This document shows positions 54,299 through 64,000 of a stretch of 64,000 nt of DNA, piece by piece. The stretch's first letter is position 1; the number at the start of each line of letters is the position of its first letter. The notes under the pieces are model-generated. The model worked only from the letters and a program-made list of their open reading frames with translations, was not told where the DNA came from and made no database searches. The DNA comes from Kingdonia uniflora (taxonomy: Eukaryota > Streptophyta > Magnoliopsida > Ranunculales > Circaeasteraceae), in the NCBI GenBank assembly GCA_014058105.1, contig JACGCM010002837.1, forward strand, positions 167,049-231,048, in the 5' to 3' direction. The translations under genes and the position numbers were made by a program.

Positions 54299-54682
54299 GG
54301 TAGAAAAAGTAGGATGATATACTTGATTCTTCATCTTCACCATGATCTTACAATGGTACGCATAAAAAATTAGATTTTTTTTTTCAAAACAGATAAGTTT
54401 GTTTTTCTATGGAGAGAAGATTTGTTGTAGGATATACGGTGAAGAAATATCACTACTAGTTATACAGTTACCGTATTAAATTCCAAGTTGATTTTCAAAG
54501 CCAAATACAACCCACCAGGCGTATGTGAAAACCAACAGTCGGCACATCAATCACGCGCCACACATTAAAAGCAACACATACATCAATACAGACCTTCCAA
54601 TTTTCAAGGAGCTACTTATGTCTTCACAATGTTCACATATTTTAGGGTTTTTCTCAACTAAAGCCACTCGTGACTTCAGTTG

Positions 54683-54694
54683 CAAGGGGGCAAT
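54683..54694 (+). other. Polypurine tract of E4
   Basis: CAAGGGGGCAAT abuts the 3' LTR. Confidence 0.7.
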
Positions 54695-55273
54695 TATAGG
54701 GACTTATCCCTCGAGCTGTGGACACTAGAATTTACCCCTCACTCGAGCTCTAGAGCACGCGATCTCATTCGGTACAAGACTCACGTATGACAGACACGTG
54801 ATATACACATCAACAGTTACACTTCGACCACGAACTCAAGCAGAACGTGGGTCATCCATAACAAATACAAGTAGAACAAGTCAATATACACCAGTCTCCT
54901 ACGAGCTAGCAGTTACACACTCAGCTGCCCATGACCCCCATTTTCAGGAGAACGTGTTTAAGCACGATATCAAGCTGAGAGCAGGGTCTATGAAAGAACA
55001 GAGCTCCAAAGGAGAAAGGACAGTCAATAGATAAATATCTACATATAATTATCTGAGATCAAGCAATCTAACTCTTAGATTTACATTTGTAATCAGATTC
55101 TCTCTCTCTCAAATAATAATATTATATTTACCCAAATCCTCCACTCGAGGTCGTGGTTTTTACCTATTCACAGGTTTTCTACGCTAAATCTCATCTATCA
55201 AGTGTTAGACCTTTATTTAATTCTTATCATAGGTGTTCTTAGTGTAAAGATAGATTTCAAGTTATTTCGAGCT
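54695..55273 (+). repeat. 3' LTR of E4, 3' end deleted
   Basis: It starts TATAGGGACT after AAGGGGGCAAT and ends at TTATTTCGAGCT, about 30 bases short of the expected GGTCCCTATA. It has a G-box CACGTG (54795-54800); the TATA position reads CTATGAAAG. Confidence 0.85.
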
Positions 55274-55990
55274 AAGGTGCCACAGCAGTTAAGCAAAAAA
55301 AACGTAAATTATCTCCTTGACTCAGAGATGAAGTCAACAAGGAGATCGACAAGCTAATTAAAGTTGGTTTCGTTCGTGAAGCCAACTATCCAGACTGGAT
55401 TTCTAATATCGTTGTTATTCCTAAGAAGAATGAGAAAGTTAGAGTTTGCGTGGATTTTACTGATCTAAACAAACATACGCTGAAAGTTAGTTTCCTTCTG
55501 CCAATTATTCATCAGATTCTCGATTCTATAGTCTGTCACGAACTCTTATCTATGATAAATGTTGCATCGGGGTACAATCAGATTCCACTCTTTAAAGCAG
55601 ATCAAGAAAAGACCACATTCATTATAAAAGGGGTTTCTACTGTTATAAGGTCATACCATTTGTCCTTAAGAATGTTGGAGCCACTTATCAGAGGTTAGTA
55701 AAATGCATGTTCAAGAAACACTTGGGAAAAATTGTCGAGGTCTATATTGATGACATGCTTTGCAAGAGTTTGAAGAAAGAAGAACATATTTCTCATCTCT
55801 CCACGGTATTCGACATCTTGCGATCTTATAGAATGAAGCTCAATCCAGTTCGGTGTTTACTCGGGTAAATTCTTAGGTCATCTTATTAGCAAGAAAGGGA
55901 TAGAAGCTGATCCAAATCAAATTCGAGTTCATCTGGACATGCCTTCACCATTAACAAAGAAGGATGTACAAAAGCTCGAAGGGAAGATTG
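55274..55990 (+). pseudogene. Reverse transcriptase of E3
   Basis: It starts abruptly at ATAVKQKKRKLS next to the truncated E4 LTR. LRDEVNKEIDKLIKVGFV, ANYPDWISNIVVIPKKN, VCVDFTDLNKHTLK, MINVASGYNQIPLFKADQEK and EVYIDDMLCKSLKKEEH (catalytic YIDD) follow, with a frameshift near 55635 and another near 55850. Confidence 0.85.
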
Positions 55991-56530
55991 CAGCAATCAA
56001 CAGATTCATGTTCTCAGAGGATCAACTCAACGAGGCAAAAGTCTAAAGTACGAAGATATCAGCTGGACACCAGAATGTGAAGTAGCTTTTCAGGAATACA
56101 AAACTTACCTCAGGAAAGCTCTAGCCATGAGCACTCATAGGCAATGTGGAACTGATTATCTACCTCATAGTTACAGAGACATCTCTCAGCTTGGTTCTCA
56201 TTCGGCTTAAAGGAAAGATTGAGAAATCGATCTTCTTTATCAGCAAGACGCTAACTCCAGCGGAAATGAGGTACTCTAAAATTGAAAGATTACTTTTAAC
56301 TCTCATTAACACTACACAAAAGCTCAACCACTACATTGAAACACATTCAGTAAAAGTTATGACAAACTACCCTCTCTGGGAAATATTGTTTAAAAAAGAG
56401 AATCGATAAGAATACAGCAGTGGTCCGTCAGTCTGGTGGAGCATGAAATCAAGTTTGAGCAGAAAATTTCAGAAAAGAGCCAAGTAGTTGCTAATTTTCT
56501 AGCAGATTTCCAGTGTCAGATCTTGACAGG
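55991..56530 (+). pseudogene. First (gypsy-type) RNase H of E3
   Basis: ELIIYLIVTETSLSLVLIRL, EKSIFFISKTLTPAEMRYSK and VKVMTNYPLWEIL. No catalytic Asp at either expected place. Confidence 0.8.
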
Positions 56531-56619
56531 GAATAACATGATCCCGATCTTACAGAAGATGCAGTAGATGAGCATCCACCCTCCAAACCTTTCGATGATT
56601 GAGCATCATGGATATCTCA

Positions 56620-57080
56620 GAAAGGGTGGAGAATCCTCACTGATGGTTCAGCAGGACCCACAGGGTTAGGAGTTAGGATCGTGCTCATTACACCTTCCAA
56701 AGACAGAATCGAGAAATCCATACGTCTCGACTTTGAAGCCTTGAACAACATTATAAAGTACGAGGCACTCATTCATGGTCTGGACATGGCTTTTGAAATT
56801 GGGGTTACCGAAATCTTAGCCTATACAGATTCTCTACTGATCATTCATCACTACTCAGATCATTACAAGAAGAACGGCATCATGGTCGATTATGCAACTC
56901 TGGTTGCAGAAAGACTAAGAAAGTTCCACAGATCTACACTTGAGTATCTCCCTCGTAGAGAGAATTGTCATGCCAATTCCTTAGCTTACCTAGCCAGGGT
57001 ATTGGGTACAGAAGCACGACACCTCCAGATCAAAGTTATTTCTAACCCCAACATTAATTGTACTACTGTGTATGCGATTA
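56620..57080 (+). pseudogene. Second (archaeal-type) RNase H of E3
   Basis: ILTDGSAGPTGLGVRIVLI keeps the first DGS motif. The open frame from 56681 (167 codons) has EALNNIIKYEALIHGLDMAF (Glu motif changed: KYEAL for EYEAL), AYTDSLLIIHHYSDHY and HANSLAYLARVLGTEA. Confidence 0.8.
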
Positions 57081-58350
57081 ACACTGGGGGCAATGGGATG
57101 GTGAATGATAATTGGAGGAAACCATTTGTTACATATCTCGATCCAAAAAATTTATACAATGGGCCACTTCCAAATGATCTGTAATAGCGCAGATACATCA
57201 TCGAGAATTCCAAGCGCTACACTGCTCAATTAAAAGGCAATCTCTATTACCATTCAGTCACAGGTCCATATCTCAAGTGCCTCTCCAAGGAACTTGCCAA
57301 CCAAATGCTTTGAGATCTTCATGAAGGTATCTGTGGATCTCAAGCTGTAGGACAAGCCCTTGCTGATAGAGCTATCACACAAGGAGTTCTCTAGCCAGGA
57401 ATACAAAAGCAAGCTAAAGAATACTCACATGTCAGCGTAATGGAAATCAAATTTGAGCTCCTACCCTCGAGCTCCATGCCAGTAAGGTTTACTAGCCGTT
57501 CAAATGATGGGCTCTCAATCTAGTTGGAGAGTTCCCCAATACACCGAGTCACAGAAAAATTCTTCTTGTTGCCACGAATTACTTCACAAAATGGGTAGAA
57601 GCAGTTCCTCTATACAGAACCTGGGAAGAAGAGTCATTTCATTTATTTGGCAGCACATCATCATAAGATTTGGCTATGCCCACCTAATTAGAACCGATAA
57701 TGGCCCTCAGTTCGTTGGAGCTAAGGTCGTGGAATTTCTCAACAAACACAATATAATCCACTCTCCATTCAACCTGTACTACCCCTAGGGAAACGGTCAA
57801 GCAGGGATCACTAAGAAAACCATAGTGGATGGTCTTAAGAAGTGCCTTATGTCACTAATGAAGGGCAACTGGATACGTGAGTTACACCACGTCTTATGGG
57901 CGTATCGAACTACGGCCCAAAAATTAATGAAGTACTCTCTATTCCTACTTGCATATGGAATAGAGGCAGTTATCCCAGTAAAGTACCACCACCCAATGAT
58001 GGATCATGAACTCACAGACGAAGAAAATGAGTTTGAATTGGCGTGCAACCTCAATTGGATCAATGAGACCCGAGATCGACCTATCGCAAATCTTGGCCGA
58101 TATCATTAAACACTAGAAAATTTATACAATAAATAAGTTCACACTCGGAGTTCACACTCAACGACTGGGTCCTTCGAGAAATCCCAGACAATAGTAAAGA
58201 GCCACATACTGGGAAACTAGCAAAAAATTAGGAGGGTCCTTTCATGATGGTCGGTAAAACTGGTATGGGGTCCTATTATCTCATGATAGAAGCTGGTGAC
58301 GTTATTCCAAACCCATGGAATACAAGAAGATTGAAGCTATATCAGCGTTG
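57081..58350 (+). pseudogene. Integrase of E3
   Basis: The zinc region is broken near 57300-57470. Core: AHLIRTDNGPQFVGAKVVEF keeps the second Asp, but GNGQAGITKK has Gly for the catalytic Glu. LLAYGIEAVIPVKYHHP, NETRDRPIANLGRYH and EGPFMMVGKTG-like GPF end follow, to LKLYQR about 58350. Confidence 0.8.
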
Positions 58351-58534
58351 AAACCAACCTCCATTAGTCAGCAGCATTCAATCCACATTCAAGATTCCAT
58401 CTCCAAAGTATGTGCAGACTCTTTTAATCAATGAAAAACTTCTATGTTTATCAAAAGAGTCCCTGTTATACATCGATCCATCTTAACCTGAAGGTTAGAG
58501 CACAGTTCATACTAGCTCGACAATAGAAGGCCAA

Positions 58535-58975
58535 CTATATCCAAGGGCCATGGCATAGATAATACTATGCCTGTACACCCGAGGATGCACATCTGAAGGT
58601 GGTGGCCATAACAAATTTCTTAGCCTGACGATACACATCCAAAGCCATAGCATAGATAATACTAGGTTGTACATATTGAAGACGTATTTTATATTTGAAG
58701 GTGGGGGCCATATAGAACCTCTTAGCCTAATGATATCTGCCTAAAGTACGAGCAAAAGGTAAAACTAGCTCGATACCGCTAAGCCACTCTATATCCAAAG
58801 CCATGACATAGATAATACTAGACTGTACATACTGAGGACGCACTTTATATCTTAAGGTGGGGGCCATAAAGAACCTCTTAGCCTAATGATATCTGCCTAA
58901 AGTACGAACAAAGGTAAAACTAGCTCGATACCGCTAATCCACCCTACGTCGAGCGGTTGAAGCATAGATAATACT
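58535..58975 (+). repeat. Tandem array of about 150 bp units, 3' of pol in E3
   Basis: Three decayed units carry ATCCAA.GCCATGGCATAGAT, TAATACTA, GGTGGGGGCCATA, CTCTTAGCCT and CGATACCGCTAAGCC. Same unit as in E2 and E4. Confidence 0.85.
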
Positions 58976-60200
58976 TACTTCTGCACCTGAGGACTTATTC
59001 TAATTTGCTGGTACAGACTAAAAAAGGCATTCAATTTACACTGTAGGCAAAGATAATACTAGCTTTCAGTCCCAACATTCGAGCTATCAATCAACTATCC
59101 TCCTCTCAGGAGCCTATATTATATACTTATCAGATATAGAAGATACTAGCTAATCAGTCTCTGGAACAACAACATCAGCTTATTAAAAAGGTACTTTTAT
59201 TTAAAAAAGTATCAATTTCTTTCAAATTCTGCTAGATTTTCTTGATGGGAGGTCAATCGATCTGCTTTCCCACAGTAAGAGTTTGTTGGGGACCTCGTCG
59301 ATCTTCCTCCCACTATAGGAGTTTGGTGAACCTCGTTGATCTCTTCCCACAGTAGGACTGTGAGAGGGGCTATAAATATTCTGAAAATTACAATTATTGG
59401 TCGAACTAATCACTAAACTGCTTCAGTCCTATATGCCATAACTCTTGAACTCGAACATCAACAATTTCTCTACCTCGAGCATCTGTACAACAGTAATCTC
59501 CCAATTCCCCCACGCATTAACCGCCAATTCGGGTCGATCGAAATATCGAGCTTACATACACAAATCTTCCATAAGAAGGAGTCCGCATGCAATTGATCCT
59601 TCTCCCTCTCAAACACCTAATTTCCTCAACAAATAAGTTATCACAAGCACCAAGACCTGCTTGTGCACAACTTCTCCACTAATCTATCCTCCACCATGAT
59701 AACAAATTATTTCCAGCACCACTCAAACTCCCCAAGCAAAACATTGAAGGAGACCCCACATCTGATAGTCCCCAGAAGGCCGTATATCCGATAGTTTCTC
59801 ATCATATAGAAACCCTATACTTATACGTTTACCCCTCATCTTCACCATGACCGGCAGGTACACATAAACCATTCATTATTATTCTTTCAGCCACTAAGTT
59901 TATTCGTGGTTCGCAAAGAATAATTTTGTGCAGGTTAAAACCGTCGAGGAGATCCCTCCTATTTTTATACAAGGCCAAGCATTAAACGCCAGGTTGATTT
60001 CAAATATATACAACCACCAAGCGCATGGAAAGCCCGCAGTTTGCACGTCAATCAATCCCAAGTTATGCCCTACAAGTGAATACTCATTAATACCAATAGT
60101 CCTAGTTTTCAAGCACTTCTTACATCGGTACGTGTTCCCAAGTCTCAGTGTTTTCCTCACTCAAGCCACACAATGACTTCACTTACAACCGAGGGCGCCA
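58976..60200 (+). pseudogene. Shortened antisense locus and 3' end of E3
   Basis: 59420-59640 matches the C-terminal end of antisense gene D (the PEYMAS and DPIRV region, minus strand) and 59700-59870 matches the start of ORF A with its MEKL region. Everything between, gene C and ORF B included, is missing. 59257-59360 holds three imperfect copies of a roughly 43 bp unit. The PPT-like GAGGGCGCCAT is at 60191-60201. Confidence 0.6.
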
Positions 60201-60201
60201 T

Positions 60202-60781
60202 TGTAGGGACGTATCCCTCGAGCTCGGATACTCGAATTTCTTACCATTCAAGCTTTGGGCAGCTCGATCTCATCCATTACTGAGGCTCACGCTACAACAT
60301 GTTATACCGTCCAACATTACACCTTGACCACGAACGCAAGTAGAACAATGGGTCACCTCAACAATGCAAATAGAACAAGTCAACTAAACCTGTCTCCCAC
60401 GAGCTAGCATTTTACCACTTAACTTCGTCTGACCCTCACTTTTAGGAGAACTGGTCCAAGCATATATCAAGTTGATAATCAGGTCTATAAAAGGTCAGGC
60501 TCCCAAGGAAACCAGATGGTTCAATAGACATTCGGCACATATATTATCCGATATCAAGAATCTAGTTCTTGAGATTTTATGTTTGTAGTCCCATATTCTC
60601 TTTGTCAATAATACTGGCAGTGCAAATCCTCCATTCCGAGGTCGTGGTTTTTACCTATTACGGTTTTTCACGTTAAATCTATTTGTCAGTGTTATTATTT
60701 TCTTAATTCTTATTTATAGGTATTCTTGGTGTAAGGATCAATTTTGAGCTATTTCGAGTTCTTACGAAATCATTCCCTGCC
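60202..60781 (+). repeat. 3' LTR of E3, decayed
   Basis: It starts TGTAGGGACG after a PPT-like GAGGGCGCCAT and has TATAAAAGG near 60484. It has many single-base losses compared with other LTRs and ends in CCCTGCC where CCCTACA is expected. Confidence 0.8.
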
Positions 60782-60786
60782 TACGT

Positions 60787-61117
60787 GGTAATTGCTTGTA
60801 ATTAATTTTTGAATTTGGAATGTAACTGATAATAACTTTGTGGTGGAAGTATATAAAGTGGAAAACAACGGTACAGGAACCTTACTTTTAACTTTGGTAG
60901 TACCTCTCCGAATCATGAGTCTGGGCGTTGTGAAACGAGTGGGGTCAAGAGGGGAGAGAGACACTTAAAATACAATATATGGTGCAATATGGGAAGGTGG
61001 TTCGCGCGAAACAGTATGAAAATGTTCTGATAGGCCAAAGGGAAGAGATGGCTCTGTTAATGAAATCGAGACAGTTTTCTTCGAAAACCCAAAACTACGA
61101 GCGGTTTGAAAGAAGGC
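60787..61117 (+). other. EA sequence resuming after E3
   Basis: From 60900 the sequence aligns with the reverse complement of the gene C promoter region of E4 (52380-52620), for example AATCATGAGTCTGGGCGTTGTG. No frame is conserved here. This alignment is the proof that E3 sits inside EA. Confidence 0.7.
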
Positions 61118-61123
61118 TATAAG
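61118..61123 (+). promoter_or_regulatory. TATA box of antisense gene C in EA
   Basis: CTATAAGGTACCCCCTC matches CTATAAGTACCCCCTC of E4 (minus strand). Confidence 0.6.
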
Positions 61124-62284
61124 GTACCCCCTCTTCGCCTTCTCCAAATACTTTAGATAAAAAGCAAGGAGAAAAGTTAGAGGGAGGCGAGAACAACAAT
61201 AAACTCATTCCCATTCAAAGAGGAAAGAAAGAGAAAGAGCAAAAAAGAGAGAGGAGGAATCCAGAGTCCACGTTCCAAACAATGGGAGAAGCATAGATTG
61301 ACGAGATTGAGAGAAGTTTGTCACAAGTTGGTAGATTAGTGAGGACTGACGCTTAAATTCTTACCAACTCGGTGTAGACGGTAAGTCTATGCATTTGTGT
61401 AGGAAGCAATTAAACTCTATTATCGTTGGAAACGAATTATCCTCAACAAAAAAAATTAAAGGAAAGAGAAGATCTTCCTATAAAGAATGTCTTTGAATAC
61501 ACTAGTAGATAGTATATAGTATTATACTATAATTTGATAAATACCTCGACTTATCTGTAGTTTTTTGTCTGGTGAAAGCTGCCATTAGAGTAGAACTTTC
61601 ATTTGAAGTACATTGACTCGATCTCGGTTGTGATAATACTGATGACGTGGTGCCCCATAGGACAAGTGTCTCCCATCATAGGGTATAGCAACCAGGAGGA
61701 GGTTTTAGAAGAGGTTCAGAATGGCCCAAATTTTTGGATGGTTCTTGTGTGTTATTATCCCTGTGGATCTGATCATTTAGGGGAGTTTTTGCAAGGAAAT
61801 TAGTATATTGAGTTTGGGGAGAAGTTATTGAGCACAAAGGCAATTTGCTTTAGAAATTCCGTACCGAGATTGGGGAGAAACTACCTCTACGTGCGGGTTT
61901 TACTGTTTCTATCTACCCGTTCGATTATAATTGGTGGTACTCTTGACAACTTGGCCAGGGTATCCTGAATTCATAGGGGCTTGCCCAGCTCATTGAACTA
62001 TAATGTGTGGGGCAGGTGATCTCGATGCGAGACCCTTTATAGGAGGTAGGCTGAGATGGTATAGAGAAAAGGACTTTTTTCACTGATATATTAGAATATT
62101 ATACTGTGAGTACCTCCCAGCACCTGGTGTGCTTACCTCTCTTCCAGTTCTACATGATCACCCTTTTTTACCTTAATTTTACTCGGGCGATGTGGAATAA
62201 CAACCCCCTCGGTATGGGGTGTCTAGTACTGTCTCCATGCGTTAGATTAGGAACCCCCGGAAGCTTAGAAAAGATAGAATAAAG

Positions 62285-62375
62285 GTAAGTATACTATTTA
62301 TACAAATATTACTCGTATACTCGAACTAGATTTAAATACTTAAACTATTATTTAATTAATCGATCTCGTTTGCAG
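62285..62375 (+). other. Predicted intron between gene C exons 2 and 3 in EA
   Basis: 91 bases, donor AAG|GTAAGTATAC, acceptor CGTTTGCAG|GTGT. E4 has GTAAGTATAC...TATGCAG|GTGT with 94 bases at the same point. Confidence 0.7.
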
Positions 62376-62907
62376 GTGTGCCTGCACAGTGAGCAGAACG
62401 GAATCTTTGATAGACTATGGTGCCTAGAAGCACTGAGCTCAAAATTTGTGCTCCTTAAACTTGTCTCCGGTTTAAAAGAAGCACCAGTAGGAACAGAAAA
62501 TTCAAAGTTTTCAACCACGAGGAGATTGCTGAAAGTACCCTTTTTTGAGGGGAGGCAATGTCATTCATCATGGGGGCCGCGCGTTCAATTTTGGTTGACT
62601 CAATGCCCTGCCTGAGGTACAATTGAAATGACGGCTACTCGAGCACAACCTGTTCGCAGTGTGCTAAGAGGACGGTCATGGAAAGGGGGCTGCTTCTAGA
62701 TCTGCCACGACATGCAGTGTCAATGAAAGGTTGAAGAGGGAGTAAGGTAGACTCCTTTGAGGTGAAAGGAGGGTATGAGAAGTCATGAAGCCCGATAAGG
62801 ATGCTGTTGTGAGGCCGAGTGGCAATCGAGTCTCGAGTCGTACGGAGTGTAAAGTTCAGCACCGCTCGGGACGGGGAGAAAGGCACTGGTTTCAGGAGTT
62901 TAAAAGG

Positions 62908-62976
62908 GTAAGCAACTGTCGTGTTTGATGCGATTATGTTTTATTTATATTTCAGCTAACATGTATTTGATTGCAG
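62908..62976 (+). other. Predicted intron between gene C exons 3 and 4 in EA
   Basis: 69 bases, donor GG|GTAAGC and acceptor TGATTGCAG. Same place as the 66-67 base introns of E2 and E4. Confidence 0.6.
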
Positions 62977-63560
62977 TTGGCTCGTGTATTGAGGAGGGCC
63001 AGCTCGGGTACCGCCGATCGTGATGGTCGAGCTAGAGCGAGGTGGCATAGCACAAGTAGCCATTTTTGCCCGCTCAAGGCGAATTGCGCCCAGCTTGGGA
63101 GAAATTCTCCCAGCTAATCGAGGTGATCTCGGCGCAGGATAGGGGAGGGGCCACAAGATAGCTGAGCATGGGCTCTGGCCGATATATGAATAGACGGCAA
63201 CAAGGCGATGGTGTGTCTACTAAGTGCTTATGACCATCTCGTCCAACAGAGCTCGACCAGTCTGGGTAATCCTAAAGCGCGTAGGTTGCTGCCTTTAGTA
63301 CTGGAACCGCGAGGGACGGGGATGATGAGGAGGTAAGAGCGGCTGAGGATGGTCCTGAACATTTTTTCCGGATAAGACTGCCAACGGCTAACGGGGGGCA
63401 CAAATGGAAAAAGGTAGTACTGCTTTATAACAGCCTTTTGTTGTATAACGACATTGGCGCTTACGGATGACACGCTCTATTATTGATATAAGTCTGTTTT
63501 ATGCAATTTCAATTCATTGGAGCTAAAGAGTTTACGCCTCAGAAATTGAGGAATTAAATG

Positions 63561-64000
63561 GCATCTCGTTGTGGAGACCAATTCTCAACTGCAGCCTTGT
63601 CAGGTTATAAAACATCCTATACTTAATTCTAACTAATATATATAAGCATGAGTTAATAATACGTATAAAAAAATTATGTGTACCTTGTATTGATTTGTTA
63701 GAGGATGATGCCCCAGATAGAAAGATTCATTCAGCAGCTGGTGTCCTTGGCCTGGGAGGCTAAGCATAGACTGTCTGTGTGAACTTGTAAAATGCCTCCC
63801 TGCACGTTTGTTAGGGGGCAATAAATAACTTTAGTGCTCTGATCGATTCTGTCAGCATTATGTATTAATGTGTAAGACTCAACAATTCGAACTAGTATGT
63901 AGAAGGAGCGTAGAACTGCCAGAGTAAAATTCCAGACACAGACTGCTCTTTCTAGCTGTGCACGAAGATTTCCTAGATTAATGTGGAAATCTCTCTCTCT
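63561..64000 (+). other. EA sequence to the window end
   Basis: By position these are gene C 3' exons and introns of EA. Only short, unconvincing matches are visible. The window stops in a TCTCTCTCT run. Confidence 0.35.

Larger units (their letters stand above)
43458..55273 (+). mobile_element. Retand-like element E4, innermost insertion, with an in-frame gag-pol deletion
   Basis: 5' LTR 43458-43996 and 3' LTR 54695-55273 (3' end truncated). Between them: PBS, gag N-half fused to RNase H, archaeal-type RNase H, integrase, tandem array, and the most complete antisense locus (genes D and C, ORFs B and A). The left flank is GGTAC (43453-43457); the right copy was lost with the LTR end. It sits in the E3 protease and is the youngest element by nesting. 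Confidence 0.9.
40620..60781 (+). mobile_element. Retand-like element E3, split by E4
   Basis: 5' LTR 40620-41216 and 3' LTR 60202-60781 bracket gag, protease N-terminus (to 43457), E4, then RT to integrase (55274-58350), a tandem array and a shortened 3' part. Flanks are TACAT (40615-40619) and TACGT (60782-60786), matching at four of five positions. It interrupts the spacer of the antisense locus of EA. Confidence 0.88.
61381..63560 (+). pseudogene. Antisense gene C of EA
   Basis: The 5'UTR donor is ACG|GTAAGT at 61381. Exon 2 contains the shared WCPIGQVSPIIGY stretch, then GLPSSLNYNVWG and the AYLSSSST segment in shifting frames, ending at donor GTAAGTATAC (62285). A 91-base intron ends TTTGCAG at 62375. 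Exon 3 has MATRAQPVRSVLRGR, matching the MATISCKTFQQLA start of that block in E4. The next intron is 62908-62976 (GTAAGC...TTGCAG), and a last recognisable exon begins TTGGCTCGTGTATTG. Frames are shattered by indels, but splice sites are well kept. Confidence 0.6.
38557..64000 (-). mobile_element. Retand-like element EA, minus strand, split by E3, open at the window end
   Basis: It begins with an inverted LTR (38557-39156), a PPT and antisense ORF A on the plus strand. It is broken at 40619 by E3 and resumes at 60787 with the promoter region and exons of gene C on the plus strand. Its gag-pol and 5' LTR must lie beyond 64000. It directly abuts the LINE RNase H fragment, so it probably inserted into the LINE. 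It carries many one-base indels and is the most diverged of the Retand-like copies after E0. Confidence 0.8.

Noticed and set aside
61603..61803. 66-codon plus frame considered as a new small protein
   Set aside because: It matches the start of gene C (VSPIIG block) with frameshifts, so it is a gene C fragment of EA.

Overview
This is nuclear plant DNA, and every part of it that I can identify is transposable element. The signs are Ty3/gypsy polyproteins of the Athila and Tat/Retand types (the Tat type carries a second, archaeal-type RNase H), a plant L1 LINE with a C-terminal RNase H, spliceosomal introns and AT-rich sequence. I see no host gene, tRNA, rRNA, CRISPR array or bacterial feature. 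The species cannot be told from this window. Nearly all reading frames are broken by stops and small indels, so this is old, silenced, nested repeat DNA.

Layout. (1) 1-6283, minus strand: 5' part of an Athila-like element (pol start, protease, gag, leader, PBS, LTR 5075-6283). A copia-like solo LTR (3645-4529) with a perfect CTTTG duplication sits in its leader. (2) 6284-10262, plus: a decayed Tat-type element (E0) from gag to the second RNase H. (3) An L1 LINE inserted in E0, now in three pieces: 10263-11826, 21115-23951 and 37886-38556. (4) Between the pieces lie two Retand-like elements, E1 (11827-21114) and E2 (23952-37885, perfect GCTAC duplication). (5) From 38557 to the window end runs a minus-strand Retand-like element, EA, split by E3 (40620-60781, plus), which is itself split by E4 (43458 to about 55273, plus). 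Insertion order along the deepest path is E0, LINE, EA, E3, E4.

The most interesting content is an antisense locus in the Retand-like elements, between the integrase (plus a tandem array of about 150 bp units) and the 3' LTR. Reading away from the 3' LTR on the strand opposite to gag-pol, the order is: ORF A (TATAAATA promoter, unknown protein), ORF B (own TATA, about 112 aa, unknown), gene C (own TATA, 5'UTR intron, globular N-terminal part, KRRK-type nuclear signal, coiled coil, at least four introns) and gene D (own TATA, long coiled coil). The best copies are in E4 and E2. Parts remain in E1 and EA, and a remnant in E3. Introns on this strand cannot be removed from the sense genomic RNA, so the genes survive retrotransposition. 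Additional ORFs of this general kind, including antisense ones, and amplified 3' tandem repeats are known for Retand-like plant elements. The promoter series and exon structure described here are read from the sequence and not tested.

The copies have decayed in different ways. E1 lost about 4.6 kb from mid-integrase into gene C. E4 lost everything between gag and the first RNase H, in frame. E3 lost most of its antisense locus. No integrase here keeps a complete DDE triad that I can see.
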